From Manduca sexta (taxonomy: Eukaryota > Arthropoda > Insecta > Lepidoptera > Sphingidae), in the NCBI RefSeq assembly GCF_014839805.1, contig NC_051118.1, forward strand, positions 6,626,391 to 6,690,390: DNA of 64,000 nucleotides. The letters run 5' to 3'. This document shows, piece after piece, positions 10,858 to 64,000 of this stretch. Position numbers and translations under genes: made by a program. Each line of letters begins with the position of its first letter. The first letter of the stretch is position 1. Below the pieces are notes generated by a model that was not told where the DNA came from, searched no databases, and worked only from the letters and a program-made list of their open reading frames with translations.

Positions 10858-13167
10858 TTAAAGAGGCAAAGCTCCAATAACATTTCTTTCAAATCTGTCG
10901 ACCAGTGGATTGAATTCTTCAGGGTCCAGACCTTTTGTAATGAAGCTCTTCACAGCATTTTGCACATTCTGAAATTCAAAGTAATCATGAATTTATTTAC
11001 CGCTGTTTGGTTTTTTGTATAAAATATAGACACATTAATTATTTACTGTCATGCCAATACTCACTTCAACAGTGGTATAAAATGTTTGACTAATAAATTC
11101 CTCATCCGGAACATAATTATTGAATTTGTTATAAATTAGTCCAGCAAAGAAATTTCTTATATCCAAAGCTACTTGTAAGTTCCCACTAGTGATTTTTAAT
11201 ACAGGATTCGAAAATCCGTCATTAACAATTTCTAGTTTGACTTTATCTTTACTGACGTTAATAACAAAATTACTTTTCGATTTCAAAAATTCATCAGAGG
11301 TATATAGCTGGGATAGATACTTGGATGTTTTTAAATTCAAATATTTATCACAGTAATCTGAGTTCTTTAACACATTTGGGTAATTTGTGGGTAATTTAAC
11401 GTACAATGACCATTCATCTTCCTTTGTGCACTTCGTTTGATCTATGAAAGTAAATTCATTTCCATAAGTATTTTGTACAGTTTTCAGCAGTAATTCATCA
11501 GTTCCATCAGTTTTATTCAAGAGCAAAACTTTATCTGTTGTGTTATTAATAAGTATAAAATTTTCTGATTTTAACAAAACGTGTTTTCGGTATAGTACGT
11601 TCCAGGCTGTTTCTTTCTCATCATAAGCTCCCGGAATATTCGTAACAAATGTTATATTTACATCTATTCTTGTGGATGTATTTTTCAAAGGAATTAGGTA
11701 ATTAACTTTATTGAGTTGTCCCAACTCTACGCTTGTAGTTTTTAGCAATTTATTATCACTTGAAAAAGTCACATGTATTTTAAAATCAGTGAAAAGATTT
11801 GAGAAAATATTGCTGGTTATTGTGTGCGATGTATTAATCAATATGTTTATAAGATACAACATTGTTTCCGATCTAAAATATTCTTCAATACTTTCAGTTA
11901 ATGTTATAGGAACATATTCTTTACTTGCATCTTCATAGTTCTCAAAAACTATAACTTTTGTAGTGATAATATTGTTCATTATATCCTGTCGATTGGATAA
12001 TGACAAAGCTGTTATATAATTTTCTTCTTTCCTCAATTTCTTTACGAGTTCATTGTTTTTCTCAACCTCTTCCATAATTTTATTTAAACAATCTGTATTG
12101 TTTAAAAGCTTATCTACTGCTAAATATTCTTCTGAATTCTGTGACTTGACATAGGATGTCTCATCATTACTAAATATGTAAATTAAATTTGAAAATGTTG
12201 TGCAAATTATCTTATTGTTAACTTTGATGAAGTCTTTAACCTGTCTGACAAAGAATTTGTTTAATATGGTTCTTTTTGAATATAAATTCTCTGTGTTCCA
12301 CATAGTACATCCATCTGTGTGTATTAGTGTGTCTTTGAATACATAAAATTTATGTATTGCAGTACTCAAGTGTGTTATTATTGGTTTCCTGTCTTTTGTT
12401 AAAGGTATTGTAATTATAGATCCAATGGAAAGTCCTATTACAATATTCAAATTATCTTCTTCAACTACCTCTATGTTGCATATCTCAGTTGGACTTGAAT
12501 AAATTTTAATCAATTTTGTTTCATCTTCAATCATTTTTGGACTTACTACGGCAGCATATATTGACAATTTATCAAAAGAAATAATCACTAAGTTGAAATT
12601 ACTTAATGAACATTCTTTGATATCAAATAATTGTTCAATACCCTTTAAAGTTGTTAGGGAATGAGATTTCAATATACAGTTGTCCCGTGTCCATGAGGAA
12701 GAAATCTGGTCATTGTCAAGTAATAACTGTAACTCGTTTTCTATTTGAAATTCTTTGTTTATCATATGAAAACTAAGGTACAACGCACCCATAGAATATT
12801 GTAGAGTTAAAACACCATCCGAATTATATTGTGCGAAGGCTAGAATGTCTTGTTTTCGTGGCTGAAAACAACTTTTGAATTTTTTCTGTGTAGGGTTTTT
12901 AAATTTTAGTGATATGACGTGTATGTTACCGCTGCAGTCTAAACAAGCTATGTGGTTATTATGGAGAAGTAAATCGAGTATTTGAAATTCCGGCTCGATA
13001 ACTCTGGTGGCGGTCTTAAAGCAAAGTTTTTCATATACTAAAATTTGGTACTTGTTCCACAGTATTGTCATGTAATTTAATGTATTGCAAGCAATATCTA
13101 AACTACCGAACAACTTTTGGTCACATTTAAAACAAAGTTTATTTGATACATAACAAGAATTATCCAT
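10858..13167 (-). CDS. Unrecognised 737-aa protein, predicted beta-propeller plus coiled coil (FANCB/FAAP100-like?)
   Basis: Two coding exons: 13167-11065 (701 codons, from MDNSCYVSNKLCFKCDQ to FYTTVE) and 10968-10858 (NVQNAVKSFITKGLDPEEF and on to ALPL-stop). The donor GAA|GTGAGT and acceptor TTTCAG are good and phase 0. AATAAA overlaps the stop. There is no signal peptide or obvious membrane segment. Residues about 1-340 are rich in short alternating hydrophobic strands with turns, as in a beta-propeller. Residues about 360-385 (KIMEEVEKNNELVKKLRKEE) look like a coiled-coil helix. Residues about 430-530 are again strand-rich, and the end is mixed alpha/beta. That order resembles FANCB and FAAP100 of the Fanconi anaemia core complex, but no diagnostic motif was recognised, so this is only a hypothesis. 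Lysine/asparagine-rich composition and AT-rich codons set it apart from RpL7. It is clearly a real gene: 2.1 kb of open frame in AT-rich DNA. Confidence 0.9.
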
Positions 13168-14412
13168 TCTGGTGATAACATTTATAGTTTTTACGCGGAT
13201 TTTGAATTCGCAACTACTTTTTTTTTAATGACAGTTTAGTATTTATATTATTGGTTCGTTCGGAAATAATTTTTATGATAAATGTTTTTTTTGTAATTGT
13301 TAAATTATTTCAATATAATTGCAGATAACTGTTTAAAAATGGAAGCATAGATATTTTTATTTGCTCTAAAACAAAAACACGTTTATGTTTATTCATGGAG
13401 ATTATACGGATAGTGTTAGGCTTATAGAGGGCAGCATAGCTACTAACAAAAGAGACGTATTGCGGAAACAATAAATTGACTGACTTGCCACTCGCCGATA
13501 GGTGGTGCTGTAATTCACTAACTTCGATATATATTTATCTATATACTAAATATTAATTTATGGATAAACCTTGCTATGAGAATTTAATATTACGTACATA
13601 TTACCCAAGAGAGACATTTATGTGGGTGAAGTTCCGGTTAAAAGCTAGTAAATGGGAAAAAAGTCCTCAGTAAATTTATAATATGGGTCCAAAACTAAAG
13701 TAATATTTAATTTAGTTTAATATGATTTTTTGCGATCTCCACTAAATTCTACTCGGGGCTGAGCGAGTCAAGCCACAAAACCCGCTCTCTGTAAGAGCCA
13801 AGCCCGTTTCCGTGGCTTGACTTTGCCTGTCACCACCCCTTAGCCCCCAATAACGATGGCTTTATCGACATTCGCGACTAACTTTAAGTTGGCTATGACT
13901 AAGTGTTCGTAATGTTTATTTTTTAGTATTATTTTCTTTTCTGTACTGTATGTTGGGAATAGGATCCGGAATTCGAACCTGAGTCCTTAGAGTGGTAGTC
14001 TGTGCTCGCAATATTACTAGCAGCGGCAGTCACATCGAAACATGATTTTATTTTATTACTTCCATATGACCTGATAGATCGGCATAGACTCTCAATGAAT
14101 GTATATTTCTTCATTTATGGGTAAGCTTTTTTTAAAGGTACACTCCAGTGGCGAAGGTTGAGGTTTTTCGAAAGGGACCCGATACAATATACGGGTACTA
14201 CTGAGATACAAGAATGCGGTTTATAAATCTTTCCAATGATAATTATTATACTATAAATAAGCCACGAAAGGGAAGCCGGCAGTAATTGGGTTATATGGAA
14301 CCTTCACCATTAATATATTCAATCAAACAATATTTCCAACATCATTCTTTACTCCACGAAACAAAATTCAAGTATACAATGGTAAGAAAAAAATGTTATT
14401 ATTACAAAGTTT
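13168..14412. other. Intergenic region between the 737-aa gene and TfAP-2
   Basis: AT-rich, with no convincing coding potential. It contains an 11-bp perfect inverted repeat, AGTCAAGCCAC (13766-13776) with GTGGCTTGACT (13812-13822). A SINE-like B-box remnant near 13.94-14.01 kb (reverse complement contains GGTTCGAATTCC) and a MITE copy at 14146-14313 are also present. Confidence 0.5.
14146..14313 (+). mobile_element. MITE, copy 1 of a three-copy family
   Basis: Begins CAGTGGCGAAGGTTGAGG and ends near ACCTTCACCATTA. Inner blocks (CGAAAGGGAAGCCGG, then GGGTTATATGGAACCTT) match the copies at 57939-58100 and, reversed, 18690-18849. It is non-coding. No clear target duplication is seen for this copy. 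Confidence 0.6.
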
Positions 14413-16513
14413 TCTTTATTAATTGTGGCCCTATGGTTTACAAGTGCTGAAAATTACTTATAATAATGCCATAGATTTTCTTGACACAAAAAGAGATGTC
14501 TTTTGAGGTAAATACAATTTACACAAACAAATAAAAAGTACATAAAGAAATTAATATACAAAATGCGGCCATGCGTAGATCTTTTTTTTTAGGTAAGAGT
14601 TATCCAACATATAAATTATAATCTGACAAAATAAACAAGTCATACGGTCAATTTATTTTGTTGATGCGAACGCAAATATTTGTCTATGTTACATTTTATA
14701 AAACGAATAACTTTAGTCTGACGGTTGAAAACCAACTTTCAATTGATAATTAATTTATTTTGGCACATCTTATAGTCCAGATCCATACTTGAGAGATAAG
14801 TTTAGTATTGAATTAATAATTGATAGAAAACTTTTTTCAAGTTCCCTTACCTTATGTTTATATTTTTTAATTTCACACTGTGATGTATTTAAAAAAAGAA
14901 CATGGGTGTCAACAAATAGGCCACCATATTTTGCCTGTTCATATTATATTTACCAGTAAGTTATAGATTTTGCAGCCCTTTTATTTTTCAAGATAAACGA
15001 GTAAGTAATGGTCAGAAATTTTATGTGAAGTTTACAGATGGTCTAGATACCATAAAAAATAAGAATCAAAAGGGAAAACTCTCATACCAATATAACACAG
15101 CAAAGAGGCACTGGTTCTTATTAGAAATGTTCTCTCAAATAACATACAAAAATATTGTTGGCCACGAAAGGAATAAAAAAAAAGAAAAAAAAGCCTTAAA
15201 TGAGACAATATACCAATGTCAATGTATTTACAAGCCACAATAAATATTAAATACTTAAAACAGTTGGAAAGTATTCATTCGTTTCCAATGTTACAAACTA
15301 ATTGGCACACTTTCACATTGATTCACTAGCAAAACTATCTTCTAATTACCAACTAAAGAGGTTTCATGTTTTTTTATCATCTAAATTTCTAGGACAGTCC
15401 GTGGTTGGGCTGATGATTAAAAAATTGGCGATAAAGGTTTTTCAAAAAGAGATTTTTTTTTATAGAAATTAATAATTAAATATCCCAGGCTGTTAACTGA
15501 CGAGTAAAAAAATATTGACATTATAATCTTTTTGTGAAAATATCTTTGAAAAAGGAAGGGAATGTTTAAATTGTCATAATTAACCGTTTTTTATAAGGTA
15601 TCATTTGCTTTCAAAACTTTCGCGAATCAGGAACAATTACTAACAAGGTAAGACAATAACTTTAAACTATATTTCAATTATTTGTCAAGACATTTCTAGG
15701 TGCTAATATTTTTTTTATTAATTCGAATAGTCACGTGACCCTGCCGAAGACTGTCCGTATTCTTTTAATGAAAAAAATGTGGAAAACTACAATAATATTT
15801 ACATTTATCGTACTGATATGTGTTCGTATTGCGGTGGATGTTACGGAACTTTTTCGACACAATCTGTTTAGTCATTGAGCAGTTAAAACTATAAATGCTT
15901 AAATTAATACTATATGTTATCTATAACTATATTTACACGTTCTCACAATCATGAGTATTATTATAATTGCACTTTATTTGTATGCGGATCGCCACAAACG
16001 AAATAAAAATATATACGCAATTTTTATTTAGTACTCTTATGAGATGGCAATTTGTATGGCTGTATGTGACTTTATTCTTCGTCTAAGGATGAAAAAAAAA
16101 ACAAATATACAAAAATTCAAAACTGTTCTGAACATGTCTCTGTTATAAAGGCAGTGCCAGTAAGATTGGACCGATTCCGTAAAAATCTGTGGTTTGAACT
16201 GAATTTTTCAAAGTCTATAACAGATCAAACGATCATCTGATGACATATTGAATCGAAATGTCCGAACTGAAGCTATTTGCATATAATTGTATCCGCAAAA
16301 ATTTAGATTATTATTACAAATAAAAAAAAAAATTTCAAATAAAGAATAACGTCACTATATATTTTTAAAAACAGAATAAAAGTCACTTGTGTATTTGAAT
16401 AAAGAACAAACGTCACTGTAGACTCCGGAGTAGACTAAAGTCACTGTCAGTAGAATGAAGTAAGTTCTCACTGCGCGTGCGCGGTGTTCGCCGACACCGT
16501 CGTAACGCTATTG
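14413..16513 (-). other. Probable long 3' UTR of TfAP-2
   Basis: Downstream of the TfAP-2 stop (16514-16516), about 2.1 kb is free of recognised transposons and rich in A/T tracts. Minus-strand AATAAA signals (tttatt in the plus sequence) occur near 16067, 15972 and 14411. Long, AU-rich 3' UTRs are usual for developmental regulators. The true end was not determined; any of these signals could be used. Confidence 0.4.
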
Positions 16514-59208
<42,695 letters not shown>

Positions 59209-59869
59209 ACTGGCCCGAGATGGTCTTATCTAATTGTTCACATTGTGCGCACCGACTGGGGGTTATCTCGTGCCATTGTCGGTTTAACACAGCGTAAATC
59301 ATCGACAGATCATTATCTATCGGCGAGATGACCGCTTTAACTGTCCGATGTCGATTGAACTCTAATTTGTCCGGAACCCGATTATGGAATCGATTTGTAC
59401 GAGGTCTACATACGCTGGTCAGTTGGTATTGTTGCCGCCGCACGTTGGGCAACTATCGTGAACTTTTACACGATTATTGTACCGCCATTACATTTCGTAT
59501 GAGAATTCTATTTTCTTAGATCGATGATTTGGTTCCCTCTTGCTCTGCTGCATACATCTGTCCCGTTTCAACATCAAATAATATTATTGTTTACTTGCCC
59601 CGTCATTACTGATGTTATAGGAAATTGATGCTCCTCACATTCGATACGTGATTATCTCTATTGGTATTCTTGAGTTGTAATAACTTAATTTTTTTTTCGC
59701 TTTGTATTGGTATACCACTGTGAAAATTGGCACTGGCTGTAATTTGTTTTTTATAACGTTCCCAATTCAAAAATGAATCACGGCACTAGCACAGCGTTCT
59801 AAAACAAAGCACGGTCACGTAGGGGAGTTAGAATTTGAAATTTGAAAATGGAATGTTTAATTTGAAAAA

Positions 59870-60010
59870 GTGTTTTTGGCGCGTGTCGCGACGGGTCAGC
59901 AGGCGGGCGCGGGCGCGCAGTGGAGCCACGTGAGCGGCGCGCGTCGCTCGCGGCTATCACATGGAGTGGTGCGAGCGCGCCGCACAGCCTCCAGACATGA
60001 TAAAGACGGG
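59870..60010. promoter_or_regulatory. CpG-rich island upstream of the candidate TfAP-2 first exon
   Basis: About 140 bp of very GC-rich sequence (GGCGGGCGCGGGCGCGCAGT, GAGCGGCGCGCGTCGCTCGC) stands out in AT-rich DNA, 660 bp upstream of the ATG at 59208. A second G/C-richer stretch at 60414-60600 carries TGACGTC (CRE-like). Either could be the core promoter or 5' UTR exon of TfAP-2. Confidence 0.4.
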
Positions 60011-63000
60011 GAGTGCGCAGTATATGCAACACTAACGGATAATTTGTTTGATTTTTAAAAGTTCTAATGAAATAATTTGCTGATTCATGCATGCTAGAGT
60101 TATTATCATTAGACAATATTTATGTCATGTTCTAATCATAATGAACTATACAAGAAGATACTTTGAAACTAAATCTGTACAAATAAACAAACATACATTC
60201 AACAATCGTAAAAGATAAAACCCCATAACGGAGCATTATGATATTATAAAGGTTTTCGGTAAACGTTTAGGTTGTAGTTTAAACTTTTACACGCAGATTA
60301 TCTTTACTGATAGTAATATAAAACCTAAGACTTATTATTTTATTGTTTTAACTATGAGAAATAAAAACAACGTCGCATCTGCAAATGCAACATATACTGC
60401 GGTCGAAAGCTTCCAAACTTCCTCTTCGCAGTGCCGCGAATCTATAACATTGTTCAGCTCGCATCAGGTTTGACTGTTACCAGTGTGTGTACACTACGCG
60501 TGCGCACAACGAACGTGTGTGTGCGTACGTTGTGAAATCATTTTGTGTAGTTGATTTATTGGCCTCCGAGTGTGACGTCGCGTGGCGAATTGACTCTGGA
60601 ACGTTTTTTTTAAACTTTTTTATCTAAACTACAGGCAGTGACGTAAATCGATCACACTGTCCCGTGTAATTTGAATGCGTAATGGTATCATGGTTGAGTT
60701 ATTAGCGAATCATGATGACTTAGTAAAACAAATTTAATCCATTTAAAGGACATGCGTAGTAGGAATGATACTGACGCACAAGACCTTGTGGTCTGTAGAA
60801 AAAATCACACACTATAACGAATATTATTGTAGTGTTTTTGTCGCAACTAAAAAATAAACAAAATCATAAAAAATAAACACAATTTTAGTGTAAACACAAG
60901 GTATAAATGAACTGTTTTAAATAATAGATAAGTTCTCCTTGGTCGTATAGCAGTATAGAAGCTGTGTGTTGGATTGATACAAGCTCTACCGCGGGGTTGG
61001 GCAAACAGTGTATATGGTTTTTATATCACAATTTGCTAAACTAAAGTTGACGGTAGTCATAAAATTTGCAATGTGTCAAATTGTTAATACGGCTCTACAC
61101 TGCAGTTTGGGAAAAGAACAGGAAGAAAATAAAATATAATACATTAAAAACAATTCAACAGTAGATAATACGCATATATGGCTTAAAATAATAAGTGAAC
61201 AAATAAATACAACAGCTTTATTCAAATATCGGCAATAGTCAACAATAACCAATGTATATGACGCTGCTTAAAACTTGAGATTTGCAATAATGACAAAGCA
61301 AAATGGCCGAATGTCTGATTCTCGGAGCCTGCCATTATGTATTTAGTTATACCCCATACTATTAAAACATTTCATTTATAAATAATACACTTAAATTGTA
61401 TTAAATAAAAAGAGTTTTAATATTTTTTCCATAATTCTATTAAATTATATATTTTAATCGACAATATTAATCGACTATATATTTTTGTTTATTTTTATTT
61501 GCGTCATAGTTTCAGGACGAGTTGGCAATAAATACTAAATACGGTACTTTTAAAACAGTAAAAAATGCGGATACATTATACTACCTAATAGGAAAACGAA
61601 AAACCTTAGACTATGCGCAAAAATTACTAGCATACTTTAACACTTCAGCCTTATACGAAGTATGACCAAAACGGTCTACTGATTTTCAGCAAGAGGCACG
61701 GGACAAAGATGCCAGCAGAAGGCGAAAATAAATTAAGTAATTTTTCAAAATAAAAAAAGATACTGATAAATAATGCATTACATATGATTGGTAGAGTTTG
61801 TAATTGCATGAGTTTCCATGTATGTAATTTTAGTAATATTACCTGAAATTACTAATCAGATTCTAAGGCTTTAGAAGCTACATAATGCGTTTGTAATTGG
61901 GCTGAGTGCTACGGCGAGTGATTGGGGTATGCAGAGACGCCCACGAGGCACCCGCTTTTCGCCAAGTGTGTTGCGTCCCATGATGTGATAGGGGGTGAGC
62001 CTATCGCCAAGTTGGGTACAAACTCAGACAACGGGCTGATACTGAGCGGAAAAACCCAAATACCATTTTACCCGACCCGGGATTTGAATCCGGGATCTCA
62101 GAGTGCTGCCGTACCGTGAAAAAAGTATAACAGCGCCACCGAGGCAGTCTAAATAGACTTTACTGATATAGTATTACAATTTCTGAGTAATAAATTAAGC
62201 TATAATAATATATTTCCATTTAATTTATTATGGGAAAATAATTCTACACGAGCGGCGCCGCGAGCATAAGTTATATTTGCTTACCAAATTCCAAAACTAG
62301 AAACAATGGAAAGGTTAGTGAGAGACATTTGACCGCCATGACATGTCAACAACTGCCACATAAGTAGGTACTTTCTGTGTCAATGACTTGTACAGTCATT
62401 ATGCACACAATACACTGTTAATCACATGTGGGTAGGTACATTTTGGGAGTTAACTGATTTTTATATAAAAACACAAAAAAAATAGACATTCCTTAACAAT
62501 TAAGGTAAAGTTTATGTTTTATGCTAAAAAATATAAAATTTTCTAGACAATAATATTTTGTTAACGTTGAAAACACTTGCTTTCAAAAAAAATAAATAAA
62601 TTATGCCGCTAATAGTAAGCAACGCCATCTAGTATCGAGTAGCGTACTTAAATTATTGCAAGCCTTTCGTGAAACGTATTGATTCCCAATTTTTATCGAC
62701 AGATGGCTATAATTGGCTACATACATTTTTAATTATTTAAAGTATTGTTAATAAATGTATTGAGAAAAACCACAATATAAAATTGTTGACATTCCTAAAA
62801 CATAACAAAACATTAAGACGCTTTAAATAATTTATGTTAAACAGAAAGCGCCATCTATGGACAAGTAGTATAATTAGATGTAGAGTTACATTACTCACCC
62901 AGGTGGCGTTACTATCGTTGGAGACAGCTTGGAAAGTAGGAACACATCGAAAAGTCATCTTTTTGGTAAAAAAGTAATGTTCTTAAAAATATTTTTTTGC

Positions 63001-64000
63001 AAATTTCTTGTCACAGCTTACCTAGAACAAAACAAAACACTTACTTAGTGATGCACGATAAAAATATTATAATGTGACTCTACCTAGTTTCTATTTTCTA
63101 ACATAGCGGTATACAATAACCACATTTAAATTTTTTGTTGAAAAGTATAGATTTTGAATAATCTTAATCTATTCCTATTGATGAGATTGTGTAAAAAAGG
63201 TACACTTGCTTTCATGCTTGGCTTGCAAGCAAATGTATTGCCCCCTATTTTGTCTTAAAGAACAAATGTATCGCGTTGCATACTGATTCTGCGAATGTAT
63301 GATAGCCATAGAAGCTGACGTTGATTTTGGAGATGGTTGAAAAACCAATAAGATTAGAAATAAAAATAAAAAACTAAAAAAAATATGAAATCAATTTATT
63401 TTGATAAAAACACGGTATAAATGATGGTATCAAAATATACTTTTATAACATGTGTAACAAGTTTCACCGTTTCAATTGTATGCAATAATTTATTTACATA
63501 CTTACAATTACAGCGTGTAATTATACTTTTATTATTCATTGACTCTTAGGTATTGGTCTACAGAAAACTCATCAAATAACATTGCTTCACAAAGAACATC
63601 TTTATCCTTATAATTATTGTACATAATCACAATAATTAAGGCCAAATAATAACCGATCTATGAGCAAGCCGAGACCCTCAAAGCAACTATTACAAGTCAA
63701 TTTCAAAGTAATTCACAAAAAGACAAATCCGAACCGCAAAAAAGGCACAAAACACTTTATACCTCCTTTAGACACCTCGGCTCACGTGTCATAGTTTTTT
63801 TACCTACACTGCAAATCATAACATTGAAGTACGGTCACGCAAAGAGAAAAATAATGATAGCCCGCCGCACAATGAGGCATAAAATTCTTCTTGGCTATTA
63901 CCAAAAAACTTTAAAGAACACCGTACTTTCGGTCGAAAGTGGTTTTTATGGCGGTTATATTAAGTCGAAAGTCTACATAAGTTTTTTACGAGTTGAAAAA
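60010..64000. other. Upstream intergenic region
   Basis: No gene, exon or RNA recognised. AT-rich, with a SINE at 61905-62152 and short fragments carrying CGCCATCTA motifs near 62620-62860 that recur in lepidopteran repeats. Confidence 0.5.
61905..62152 (-). mobile_element. tRNA-derived SINE, full length, reverse orientation
   Basis: In the reverse direction: CTCGGTGGCGCTGTTATACT (A-box region), GATCCCGGATTCAAATCCCG (B box), then TATCAGCCCGTTGTCTGAGT, ATAGGCTCACCCCCTATCAC and GGGCGTCTCTGCATACC. This is the most complete copy of the family also seen at 42.8 and 49.7 kb. Confidence 0.7.

Noticed and set aside
59799..60116. 105-codon minus-strand open frame through the GC island
   Set aside because: The arginine/proline-rich translation follows from GC composition and shows no motif; the island is better read as promoter or 5' UTR.

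Overview
This is nuclear DNA of an insect, most likely a moth or butterfly. It is AT-rich, its genes are split by spliceosomal introns, and it is littered with transposons of lepidopteran type (Helitrons with CTAG ends, tRNA-headed SINEs, LINE tails, hAT-like MITEs). Nothing in it is prokaryotic: no operon, CRISPR array or plasmid/phage feature.

Layout. (1) 1-1.85 kb, plus strand: the last two coding exons of ribosomal protein gene RpS12; two successive introns each carry an H/ACA-type snoRNA candidate with the same 3' guide pocket. (2) 1.9-5.6 kb, minus strand, tail-to-tail with RpS12: a complete ten-exon ZMYND10 gene (axonemal dynein assembly factor), reconstructed phase-consistently as 457 aa. 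(3) 7.0-10.2 kb, plus strand: complete RpL7 (six coding exons, 262 aa); intron 1 holds a C/D-box snoRNA candidate with a 12-nt antisense element to 28S rRNA. (4) 10.9-13.2 kb, minus strand: a two-exon gene for an unrecognised 737-aa protein, possibly FANCB/FAAP100-like. (5) about 14.4-60 kb, minus strand: the developmental transcription factor TfAP-2 in ten coding exons spread over 43 kb. The DNA-binding/dimerisation core is unmistakable; the most 5' coding exon (142 codons) is assigned by splice phase only. (6) 60-64 kb: no gene recognised, apart from a SINE.

The TfAP-2 introns hold most of the sequence: a tRNA-Asp(GTC) gene on the opposite strand, a 1-kb Helitron with five 123-bp tandem repeats, several SINE/LINE/MITE copies, a diverged tandem duplication at 35.3-35.6 kb, and GC-rich unique islands that may be promoters or enhancers.

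The three small housekeeping-type genes at the left (RpS12, ZMYND10, RpL7) are compact, and the ribosomal genes double as snoRNA hosts. TfAP-2 has the usual architecture of a developmental regulator, with small exons in large introns. I see no evidence for a wholly new biological system. The best leads are the intronic snoRNAs, the unrecognised 737-aa protein and the TfAP-2 5' exon. All homology statements rest on recognising sequence motifs by eye; no search was run.
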